Shown in pieces: positions 1 to 5,999 of a stretch of 6,237 bases of DNA (positions within the stretch are counted from its first letter, which is position 1; the number at the start of each line of letters is the position of its first letter). The DNA comes from Nitrospirota bacterium. Lineage in GTDB: Bacteria; Nitrospirota; Nitrospiria; Nitrospirales; UBA8639. The position numbers and the translations under genes are program-made. The DNA lies in NCBI GenBank assembly GCA_029865515.1, contig JAOUGQ010000181.1:1-6237 (forward strand). Direction: 5' to 3'. Under the pieces are notes generated by a model, which worked only from the letters and a program-made list of their open reading frames with translations, made no database searches and had not been told where the DNA came from.

Positions 1-1724
1 CGGATCTGAGTTTCCTCCAGCGGTTCCTTGTCTATTTTGTACTCAATCTGCGCGGGAATGGCCAATTCGGTTCCCGCAGCCTTGATGACATCCATAATCC
101 GCAGGTTGACATCTTCGGCGATCTCGAGATACTCGCCATAGTCGGTTGTGTCGATGTAGGCGAACACATCAAGATCAAGCGAACAGTCTCCGAATTGGAC
201 GAAGCGAATTCTGGCCGGATCCTGATGAACTTTTGGATGCGCATACAGAAGCTTCCGAATCTCGACCAGGATGTATCGGACCTGATCCGGCGTCGTTTCA
301 TAGCGAACCCTGATCCGCGGATGATACCAGATCTTCCCGCGCGCCGAATAATTCTCCAATCTGGCTTTTGCAAAATCGGAATTGGACACGGACACAATCG
401 TATGATCCAACGTCCGAACCCTGGTCGACCGCATTCCGATTTCTTCCACGGTTCCTATCGTGTCACCGAACCGACAGAATTCGCCGACCCGCACCGGCCG
501 GTCGGCAAATAAGGTAAGCCCTGCGATAAAATTCTCGATTGTTGGCTGAGCAGCCAGGGCCAGAGCCAGACCGCCGACGCCGAGGCCAGCAAGCAACGGC
601 AGGACCGGCAGACCAAGTGCTTGCGCGCCATACAGCGTGAACACTCCGGCAATGACCAATGATAGAATCTTGGTGGTCAACCGGGCCATCGCTTCATCTA
701 AGCTTCGTTTCGTGATCTTCGGGGAGGCGACCATGATCTCGGCTGTAATGTTCCCGATCAGGAGAATGGCCCACGCTGCGGCAAGATAGATCACCGCTCC
801 AAGGACAGTGGCAATGATGTCGTGCACCCCCCCGGTGATATTAATTGCATCCTTCAGAAAATCCAGGAACCAGGCAGCCAAACCCACGGATACCGTCATC
901 ACCAGACGGCGACCGTTCCGGCGAATCTGGTGGCCCCCTGCTCTTTCTCCACTCCAACGAGCCAGAATGATCAAGACCGACAACGTGCCCACAAACGCCG
1001 ATCCCAACACAATCCATCGCCAAAGTGCCTGTTCCCCGACCTTGGCTTTGGCCCAGGATGGGAGTCGGTCTGTCAATTTCCATGGGACCCATCTGGACTT
1101 GCCGATGGTCGTGTAAAACTCATATACGCCTTCCCAGGATCCTGCTTTGTAGGGTAGATGCTTGACCTTCTCGTAGAACTCCGGAAGACGCTTAAGTGTC
1201 TCGTGTGAAAAGAGAAACTCCCCCGCTTGGTTTCCTTCTTTCACCCGCGCAATAACCAACTCGGTGTGAGGAATCCGCCAGCGGTCGAGGCCTGCCATGG
1301 CCATTGCTCCAGCATCAGGCATTGATTCGAGAGGAGGCAGTTCGATGCGATCAAAGATCTCTTTGAGAAATAGTTGGGATTCCAACCCGACCTTTTCTTT
1401 AATTGCCGGGGCCATTTCCGAAAGGTTGAGGCAGCGTTCTGCGCGTATCATGAGGGAATTCAAACGGGCAAATTGCTCATGAGCGGCAGGAGAAAAATAC
1501 AGTCCCGGCTGGTTACGATAGGTAGCCATCAGAGAATTGAAGGCATCTGAGGCCTCCTGCATGGCAGCGATGAAACTCCGCAGGGTAGCCCTGGGACTAG
1601 CGGTATCCGGCGGCTCGAGCGGCTGCAACGCGGGTGACTGTGCAAGCGATCCACTCAAGGGAACCAGAGTGAGCCACAACCCCCACACAATTATCAGAAT
1701 TCGGTTATGTCGTAATTTTGGCAT
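1..1724 (-). CDS. MscS-family mechanosensitive ion channel, exported N-terminal domain (3' end beyond window)
   Basis: This gene encodes an inner-membrane channel that would open under membrane tension to release solutes during osmotic downshock. The frame is open from the ATG at 1724 to the left edge (574 codons visible), so the C-terminus is missing. Residues 1-28 form a Sec signal peptide (hydrophobic ILIIVWGLWLTLVPL, then SLA before Q29). About 205 soluble residues follow, presumably periplasmic. Membrane helices lie near 235-256, 273-292, 303-325 and 350-370. The pore helix is at about 372-399, with the Gly/Ala-rich AGLGVGGLALALAAQ and then PTIENF typical of MscS TM3. DRPVRVGE at about 408 opens the beta domain, which contains GTVEEIGMRSTRVRTLD, and an alpha/beta domain follows from about 470. 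An in-frame stop at 1779-1781 limits upstream extension. The ribosome binding site is weak. The soluble N-terminal domain resembles larger MscS paralogues rather than the minimal E. coli MscS. Family assignment is firm; the exact subfamily is not. Confidence 0.93.
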   Translation of the reverse strand, partial: MPKLRHNRILIIVWGLWLTLVPLSGSLAQSPALQPLEPPDTASPRATLRSFIAAMQEASDAFNSLMATYRNQPGLYFSPAAHEQFARLNSLMIRAERCLNLSEMAPAIKEKVGLESQLFLKEIFDRIELPPLESMPDAGAMAMAGLDRWRIPHTELVIARVKEGNQAGEFLFSHETLKRLPEFYEKVKHLPYKAGSWEGVYEFYTTIGKSRWVPWKLTDRLPSWAKAKVGEQALWRWIVLGSAFVGTLSVLIILARWSGERAGGHQIRRNGRRLVMTVSVGLAAWFLDFLKDAINITGGVHDIIATVLGAVIYLAAAWAILLIGNITAEIMVASPKITKRSLDEAMARLTTKILSLVIAGVFTLYGAQALGLPVLPLLAGLGVGGLALALAAQPTIENFIAGLTLFADRPVRVGEFCRFGDTIGTVEEIGMRSTRVRTLDHTIVSVSNSDFAKARLENYSARGKIWYHPRIRVRYETTPDQVRYILVEIRKLLYAHPKVHQDPARIRFVQFGDCSLDLDVFAYIDTTDYGEYLEIAEDVNLRIMDVIKAAGTELAIPAQIEYKIDKEPLEETQI

Positions 1725-2234
1725 CTGACAAGGTCTCAATCCGTTGACGAAAGCGCTGATCCTCAACCAGGCGGAAGATTACCACCCCTATCCACCGACA
1801 GACGGAACTGTAGCTGACTCCCACCGGGCGTGCAATGGTTGTGATGTCGCTGGGCGCACAATACCACTCCAGATCCTTGCGCCACCTGCTTTAACACCTC
1901 CTCAGGCGAGCCCCACATGGGCTCTCGCTGCTGCCACCTATGCTGGGGGTCCTGGTCCTGCCCCGAAGGCGAACTCACTTCACGCCAAAAATGAATGGCT
2001 GTTCGCCAAAATAGACCTGCCTTACGACCTCTTTACAGGAGCCGCCCAATCCACTCGCCCCGCAAGACTCATGAGGCACAAGGCTAAAGTAAGTTTGGAA
2101 AAAGGATTGCCGATCCTTGCTTCCTTCTCCGACCCAGTGAACCGTGCGACTGTCGAATTGAAGAGTCAGAGAGGAAACCATTAGAATTAGTTGAAAATGA
2201 AAAATAGGCTTTATCGCAGTGCCTTTTCAGAATT
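1725..2234. other. gene-poor intergenic stretch with ORF debris
   Basis: No convincing gene lies between the divergent channel and lipoprotein genes. A plus-strand frame open at 1744-2184 begins at TTG and its translation is Pro/Ala-rich with no recognisable domain. A minus-strand frame at 1975-2181 starts with ATG but has no Shine-Dalgarno sequence; it reads RTVHWVGEGSKDRQSFF, faintly reminiscent of the core of some DDE transposases. A second minus-strand frame, open at 1705-1890 without a normal start codon, contains a helix-turn-helix-like segment at 1789-1848 (DITTIARPVGVSYSSVCRWI). A 6-bp hairpin occurs at 2102-2118. The stretch is best read as decayed sequence, possibly transposase relics, plus the promoter regions of the two flanking genes. 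Confidence 0.5.
2158..2187 (+). promoter_or_regulatory. possible sigma-70 promoter for the DUF3313 lipoprotein gene
   Basis: TTGAAG at 2158-2163 (4 of 6 to TTGACA) and TAGAAT at 2182-2187 (5 of 6 to TATAAT) are separated by 18 bp. Transcription would start near 2194, leaving a leader of about 65 nt before the chosen ATG at 2259. The surrounding DNA is AT-rich compared with the neighbouring genes. This is a match by eye only; an alternative -35 (TTGAAA at 2191-2196) lacks a good -10. Confidence 0.25.
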
Positions 2235-2243
2235 ATGATGAGC

Positions 2244-2251
2244 AGAAGGGA
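2244..2251 (+). promoter_or_regulatory. ribosome binding site deciding the lipoprotein start
   Basis: AGAAGGGA lies 7 nt upstream of the ATG at 2259. The in-frame ATGs at 2235 and 2238 have no comparable Shine-Dalgarno sequence, because their upstream bases read CCTTTTCAGAATT. This favours 2259 as the true start. Confidence 0.55.
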
Positions 2252-2258
2252 TTTCCTA

Positions 2259-3035
2259 ATGAAGAGACGTTTTAAAAGGTCCGCTTTCGATCGAAGACCT
2301 CAAATTGCTAGAGATAATCGTGAAAGACAACAACAGAGAAGTCTGAGGATTACAGAAGGGTGGTGGATAGCATGGCTTCTGATCATGGTGACCGGTATAT
2401 CGGGGTGTGCTCAAACAGAGCAAGCCAAAACAATGGAGACCTCGGGGTTTTTGGGAGATTATTCGATTCTCCAACCGGGAAAGGAAGGGGAAGCTCTTCT
2501 CGTTTACAAAAATCCTCAAGCCGATTTTTCAATGTACCAGGCCGTGTATGTGGAACCGGCCATCGTGTTGATGTCCAAGAAATCCAACGTTCCCCAGGAA
2601 GAACTTAACAGGCTGGCCGATGATCTGCGCGCAAAAGTCATCTGGAAGCTTAAAGAGGATTTCCTGGTCGTACCCAAACTCATTCCTGGCGCGTTACGAA
2701 TTGAACTGGCTCTCACAGAGGCCGAACCCTCTGACGTCGGAATGGATATCGTGTCGACGATTATCCCGCCCGCCGGCATAGTGTCCGGTGCGCAAGGACT
2801 GGCGACAGGGACGCGGGCCTTTGTGGGGCGGGCCAGCGTAGAAGCGAAATTAACCGATGGGAACACGGGAACCTTGTTGATGGCAGCCGCGGATCGTCGG
2901 GTGGGTGGCAGATCTCTGGATGGTTCCATGGATTCGTGGGACGATGTCCACCAGGCTTTTGAGTATTGGGCGGATCAGTTAGCCCAACGACTTCATGACT
3001 GGCGAAAGACACCGAAGCCCGCAACTAAAAATTAA
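2259..3035 (+). CDS. DUF3313-type lipoprotein
   Basis: This is a 258-residue secreted lipoprotein of unknown function, probably anchored in the outer or inner membrane facing the periplasm. Residues 35-49 are hydrophobic (WWIAWLLIMVTGISG) and end in a lipobox, ISGC, with Cys50 as the lipidated residue. The mature part starts near SGFLGDYSILQPG (62-74) and includes a stretch around DFSMYQAVYVEPAIVL. A later VGRASVEAKLTDGNTG and AAADRRVGG, and a C-terminal AFEYWADQLAQRL, follow the order I recall for Pfam DUF3313. The n-region is odd: about 34 residues rich in Arg and Lys precede the hydrophobic core, much longer than usual, and no later in-frame ATG, GTG or TTG is well placed to shorten it. 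The ATG at 2259 was chosen for its AGAAGGGA site; 2235 would add eight residues. It is divergent from the channel gene across the gene-poor stretch and convergent with the transposase element. It is likely monocistronic. Confidence 0.85.
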   Translation: MKRRFKRSAFDRRPQIARDNRERQQQRSLRITEGWWIAWLLIMVTGISGCAQTEQAKTMETSGFLGDYSILQPGKEGEALLVYKNPQADFSMYQAVYVEPAIVLMSKKSNVPQEELNRLADDLRAKVIWKLKEDFLVVPKLIPGALRIELALTEAEPSDVGMDIVSTIIPPAGIVSGAQGLATGTRAFVGRASVEAKLTDGNTGTLLMAAADRRVGGRSLDGSMDSWDDVHQAFEYWADQLAQRLHDWRKTPKPATKN

Positions 3036-3059
3036 ACAACCTGAAGGCACATCGAACCA

Positions 3060-3091
3060 CTGAGGTCTGAGGTTAGGTTCAGGTTAGGTTA
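3060..3091. repeat. short direct-repeat tract abutting the transposon end
   Basis: Two tandem copies of CTGAGGT (3060-3066, 3067-3073) run directly into two near-identical 11-mers, AGGTTAGGTTC (3070-3080) and AGGTTAGGTTA (3081-3091), which differ only at the last base. The last base of the tract is the first base of the left terminal repeat of the mobile element. No similar tract is seen at the element's other end. It could be slippage product, part of the target, or a degenerate extension of the element end. Confidence 0.7.
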
Positions 3092-3114
3092 GGGGTCAAG
3101 TCTGTTGTTGCAAG
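3091..3114 (+). repeat. left terminal inverted repeat (24 bp)
   Basis: The repeat begins AGGGGTCAAGTC and ends GTTGCAAG. It is the exact reverse complement of 4084-4107. It covers the last five codons of the transposase (LQQQT) and its TGA stop at 3096-3098. It contains the 6-bp palindrome TTGCAA but no longer hairpin. Confidence 0.9.
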
Positions 3115-4055
3115 ATTTGCTTCTCGATTCGTTCCAGTGTGGCCCGGAAGGACTTCTCCGCGGCTTGCTTCCGACGGACCTGCGCACAGGCCCAGCTCAC
3201 TCCGCCGTAACTCGATAAGCCAAAGTATTCCGCCGTGGCCTGGAGCGTCCAATCACACAGCCGGGTGACGAAGTACATGGCCATCTGCCGGACTTCGCCA
3301 CGACTGTCGCGTTGACCTGCTCGCACGGAGGCCCCCGTGACCCCGTAGGCCTTCGCCACGGCCTGGACGACCCGCGTGACTGACGGCCGCACCGCCACCC
3401 GCTCAGCCCGGGCATGCTCCCGCGAAAGGGCCCCAACGTGTCGGCTCAGTCCCGCGCGGAACGCCTCACCGCCCAACACCGGCCGGTGTCGAGCGGCGGC
3501 ATAAAAGCTTTCAAGGGCCTCCTCATTCCCCGCTAAGACAAATTCCTGGAAGCGCCGGGCGCTGCCAAACCCGGCCAAGACAGTCCTCACCGAGAGCCAG
3601 GGCGGGGCCGCCTTGGCCTTCAGATAGGCTGCATGACTGCTCCACCGATAGGCCTCGGGGGTCTTCACCAGCTTTGCCTGGACCGGGTTCAAGTGAATAT
3701 AGCGGATCACGGCGGCAAGGTAGGGGTCGACTTCCACCACCAGGGCCTTGTACCGCCCGCGAAACAAGGGGCCATCTCGCCCTTGCCCCTGGTTGGCTCG
3801 TTGCGTGTAGACGCCGTTTACATGGCGCATGACCCGCGCCAGATTCCCCTCTGGCGTACGAAGACATAGATGATAATGGTTCCCCATCAGACAGTAGGCC
3901 AAGATCTCCACCCCCCACCGGGCATGACTGTCGCCCAGCAACTGGAGAAATCGCTCATAGTCCGCAGCGTCGGAAAACACCGCCTGGCGGGCGGCGCCAC
4001 GATTCATCACATGATAGACGGCGCCGGGATAGGTAATGCGCAGGGGACGAGCCAT
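3096..4055 (-). CDS. REP-associated tyrosine transposase (Y1/HUH) with DnaA domain IV-like C-terminus
   Basis: This 319-residue protein should nick and join single-stranded DNA through a tyrosine. The N-terminus MARPLRITYPGAVYHVMNRG is the usual opening of TnpA_REP proteins. The metal-binding HxH is in GNHYHL (H60, H62), and the catalytic tyrosine is probably Y119 in RYIHLNPVQAKLV. LFRGRYKA (97-104) and YRWSSHAAY (136-144) are further family signatures. Residues about 226-295 look like the DnaA DNA-binding domain: VVQAVAKAYGV, then RQMAMYFV, then TAEYFGLSSYGGVSWACAQV, in the same order as DnaA domain IV, with SSYGGVSWAC in place of the DnaA-box DH(S/T)TV signature. The frame continues upstream to 4235, but that part runs through the terminal repeat and into the SemiSWEET gene, and homology begins at 4055. 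No strong Shine-Dalgarno sequence is seen. The frame and catalytic residues are intact, so the protein could be active. Confidence 0.93.
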   Translation of the reverse strand: MARPLRITYPGAVYHVMNRGAARQAVFSDAADYERFLQLLGDSHARWGVEILAYCLMGNHYHLCLRTPEGNLARVMRHVNGVYTQRANQGQGRDGPLFRGRYKALVVEVDPYLAAVIRYIHLNPVQAKLVKTPEAYRWSSHAAYLKAKAAPPWLSVRTVLAGFGSARRFQEFVLAGNEEALESFYAAARHRPVLGGEAFRAGLSRHVGALSREHARAERVAVRPSVTRVVQAVAKAYGVTGASVRAGQRDSRGEVRQMAMYFVTRLCDWTLQATAEYFGLSSYGGVSWACAQVRRKQAAEKSFRATLERIEKQILQQQT

Positions 4056-4083
4056 GGCGCGACCATAGCAAAGCTCTTTCCAC

Positions 4084-4107
4084 CTTGCAACAACAGACTT
4101 GACCCCT
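4084..4107 (-). repeat. right terminal inverted repeat (24 bp)
   Basis: Read on the plus strand it starts CTTGCAAC and ends TTGACCCCT, and is the exact reverse complement of 3091-3114. It lies 28 bp upstream of the transposase ATG, so it may also be part of that gene's leader, and 7 bp beyond the SemiSWEET stop codon. Confidence 0.9.
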
Positions 4108-4114
4108 TTGGGTG

Positions 4115-4492
4115 TCAGTGCTCGCGGCGGCGGTAATAGAAATATGCGCCCACACTGATAAAATTCGTCACCACTGCGATGATATTCCAAAGAATCACGG
4201 GTCTTGAAAGGATTAACAACCCGTAGTAGACCCATAAAATTTGGAACACGCCCATAATGGCAGCCATCCTCGGATTCATGCCTTTGCTTGACCTCCGCTT
4301 GAGCATCCCGATCAAATCCGGCAGGGCGGCAAAAGTCGTTCCTAATCCCGCCACAAAGCCGACGACTTCAGACCGTTGAAACCTTGGGAGTAACAGACTT
4401 TGCGTATCGTGTATGGCTAATTCCTCACAGCCCGCAAGGATGATCACGCAGAAAGAGAAACAATACAACGGAAGTCTCGTGGAATAACCCAT
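4115..4492 (-). CDS. SemiSWEET-like small sugar transporter (PQ-loop/MtN3 type) with N-terminal extension
   Basis: This 125-residue membrane protein probably moves a sugar by facilitated diffusion as a homodimer. Residues 43-120 form one three-helix SWEET unit: TM1 (about 43-62) with proline P58, a basic loop KRRSSKGMN (65-73), TM2 (about 76-95) with W87, and TM3 (about 98-120) with N103. The Trp-Asn pair is 16 residues apart, the same spacing as the substrate-pocket Trp/Asn pair known in bacterial SemiSWEETs (Trp48/Asn64 in the Leptospira protein, from memory). The PQ motif reads PD (58-59). The extra N-terminus (1-42) carries a hydrophobic segment ending in a lipobox-like LAGC (19-22), unusual for this family. 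The ATG at 4492 is chosen because GGAGG lies 5 nt upstream; a TTG at 4525 would overlap the GH13 gene. It is 22 bp downstream of the GH13 stop, in the same operon, which supports a sugar role. Family is likely; substrate unknown. Confidence 0.78.
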   Translation of the reverse strand: MGYSTRLPLYCFSFCVIILAGCEELAIHDTQSLLLPRFQRSEVVGFVAGLGTTFAALPDLIGMLKRRSSKGMNPRMAAIMGVFQILWVYYGLLILSRPVILWNIIAVVTNFISVGAYFYYRRREH

Positions 4493-4497
4493 GTTTG

Positions 4498-4502
4498 CCT
4501 CC
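4498..4502 (-). promoter_or_regulatory. strong ribosome binding site for the SemiSWEET-like gene
   Basis: On the minus strand ACGGAGG ends 5 nt before the ATG at 4492. It lies in the 22-bp gap after the GH13 stop codon (4515-4517), decides the start, and suggests independent, efficient initiation within the operon. Confidence 0.75.
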
Positions 4503-4514
4503 GTTTTACGCGAC

Positions 4515-5999
4515 TCAGGTCCCAATGCTTACCTTGAAGACGTGATAGCCCCAGGCCCGCACATCGAGATAGAGGCCTTGCGATAGGAGTTCGTCGCCAT
4601 CGCGATCATAGCAGGCGTCACCCATCTGATCCTTGAGCTGCACCTTGTTCCCGGCCAGGTCGGGAAACGGAAGTCGGACATAACACTGGCTCTGGGTGGA
4701 AGCGTAGTTCACCGTCACCAATAGCCGCTCCTTACCGGGGCCTTGCCAGGCAAAGTTCAGGAAAGCATCCCATGTCCCGTTACCATCCCACGCAGGCACA
4801 GAGTCGAGTAAGCGCCACTGGCCGTCCCGCACGGTCCGCTGCCGGAGCACCGCGAGGAGGCGATCATAGAACTGGTGCAGCGTTTCGTCGGTGGGTTCCT
4901 TCGGCGCGCGAACCAGGTGCGGCGAGATGCGTTTTCTCCGACCTTCAAACTGCCCTTGATGAAAAAAGCGCAGGCCCGTGGACAGAAACGTGATGATGGC
5001 CGCGGCCTCATGCACGCCGGGCGAGAAGGTCGCGGTGGCCCTGGGTTCGTCGTGGTTTTCCAGGAACCGGACCATCTTGTTCTGGTAGTCGGGATCGGCG
5101 CGTAAATGGTCGCGCACCGGCCTGGCATGGCCCTCGCGGAGGCGGTCGTACAAGCGTTTGTCGTAGGTGTAATCGAAGCCCTGTTGTTGCAGGGTCCATT
5201 CGCGATCCCAGTAGACCTCGGCCATGAACACGAAGCCGGGAGATTGGTTGCGAACTCGTTGAGTGGCCTTCGGCCAGAACAGCTCCGCTTGGAGGCCCCA
5301 GGTCCGTTCGAAGACATCGGGCAGGACGAGCATGGCCATGTCGCAACGCACGCCGTCACATTGCCCGGCGATCCTCAGCAGCTCTCCGATCATCGCGTCC
5401 TGCGTCGCGGGGTTGCCATAGTTGAGCTGCAGCGTATCAGGCCAGCCCTCAAAATACGGGTCCCGGCCGTAGGCGAGCACCAGCGGCCCGTTTTTCGTGT
5501 GCAGGCGGCAATAGTTCCGGGGTGAGCGAGCCAAATCCGTCTCACTGCCATGGACAAAGTATCCCGGGTGCTCGTCGATCCACGGGTGATCCGGGGCCAT
5601 GTGGTTGGGAACGAAGTCGAGCAAGAGATTTACGCCCCGCTTGCGCAGACGTTCGCGCAGCCGCGCCAGCGCCGCATCACCTCCCAGATCGTGGTGCACG
5701 GTGTAGCCGGTGATGGCAAACCCGGAGCCGGCGATATCTTCCTCGCGCAAATCGGGCAGTGTTTCCTCGAATTCCCTGCGCCACTCGTGATTGGTGCGCG
5801 ACACCCGTTGCCCGGCTGGCCCGGTTTGCCAGACACTCAGGAACCAGACCCAGTCGAAGCCCATCTGCACCAGTCGGTCCAATTCGGCGTCCGGAATGTC
5901 GTCCAATGTCGCCGGCCGGCCGAGAGATTTTGACAGATCAGTCAGCCACACGCGGGTGTTGACCTGATAGATCAGGGGATGTGCGGAGGAGGCCTTCAT
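4515..5999 (-). CDS. GH13 alpha-amylase-family glycosidase
   Basis: This 494-residue (beta/alpha)8-barrel enzyme should act on alpha-glucosidic bonds by a retaining mechanism. All four GH13 signature regions are intact: DFVPNH (128-133), GVRCDMAM with nucleophile D220 and the preceding R218, FMAEVYWD with acid/base E261, and FLENHDEPR with H316 and stabilising D317. The opening HPLIYQVNTRVWL is typical of a cytoplasmic GH13 group usually annotated only as 'alpha-amylase family'. There is no signal peptide. A C-terminal beta domain (about 410-494) includes LLVTVNYAS and ends GYHVFKVSIGT. The ATG overlaps the TGA of the upstream GH63-like gene as ATGA, so the two are probably translationally coupled. 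An AAGGAGG lies 22 nt upstream (6022-6028), too far for normal use, and an in-frame TAA there excludes an earlier start. The true reaction (hydrolase, phosphorylase or transferase) and substrate cannot be told from motifs alone. Confidence 0.93.
   Translation of the reverse strand: MKASSAHPLIYQVNTRVWLTDLSKSLGRPATLDDIPDAELDRLVQMGFDWVWFLSVWQTGPAGQRVSRTNHEWRREFEETLPDLREEDIAGSGFAITGYTVHHDLGGDAALARLRERLRKRGVNLLLDFVPNHMAPDHPWIDEHPGYFVHGSETDLARSPRNYCRLHTKNGPLVLAYGRDPYFEGWPDTLQLNYGNPATQDAMIGELLRIAGQCDGVRCDMAMLVLPDVFERTWGLQAELFWPKATQRVRNQSPGFVFMAEVYWDREWTLQQQGFDYTYDKRLYDRLREGHARPVRDHLRADPDYQNKMVRFLENHDEPRATATFSPGVHEAAAIITFLSTGLRFFHQGQFEGRRKRISPHLVRAPKEPTDETLHQFYDRLLAVLRQRTVRDGQWRLLDSVPAWDGNGTWDAFLNFAWQGPGKERLLVTVNYASTQSQCYVRLPFPDLAGNKVQLKDQMGDACYDRDGDELLSQGLYLDVRAWGYHVFKVSIGT

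Larger units (their letters stand above)
3091..4107 (-). mobile_element. REP-associated (Y1/HUH) transposase element bounded by 24-bp inverted repeats
   Basis: A 1,017-bp unit is delimited by perfect 24-bp inverted repeats at 3091-3114 and 4084-4107, with mismatches starting immediately outside and inside. Its only gene is a Y1-type transposase transcribed right to left, with 28 bp between the right repeat and the start codon. The stop codon falls inside the left repeat. No target-site duplication is seen at the edges (GGTT on the left, TTGG on the right), as expected for single-strand HUH transposition. The element lies between the 3' ends of two convergent genes. The outer motif GGGGTCAAGTC resembles ends I recall beside transposases of this class in environmental genomes, but that is memory and not a search. 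Whether the whole unit moves, or the repeats are REP-like sites recognised by a domesticated enzyme, cannot be told here. Confidence 0.75.

Noticed and set aside
32..1157. Small ORFs on both strands across the channel gene
   Set aside because: A single uninterrupted minus-strand frame from 1724 to the edge with MscS features explains the whole region.
2099..2118. Minus-strand terminator-like hairpin (AAGGAT, 5-nt loop, ATCCTT, then T-run)
   Set aside because: The stem is only 6 bp with few GC pairs and there is no confident gene upstream on that strand for it to terminate.
1744..2184. 146-codon plus-strand ORF in the gene-poor stretch
   Set aside because: TTG start without a ribosome binding site, Pro/Ala-rich low-information translation, no recognisable domain; it lies opposite other equally weak frames.
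4056..4235. 60-codon upstream extension of the transposase frame to 4235
   Set aside because: It crosses the right terminal repeat and the 3' end of the SemiSWEET gene, has no family similarity, and TnpA_REP homology begins at MARPLRITYPG (4055).
5106..5933. Long plus-strand frames opposite the GH13 gene
   Set aside because: They are antisense shadows of a high-GC gene with all catalytic motifs on the minus strand; their translations show no domain.
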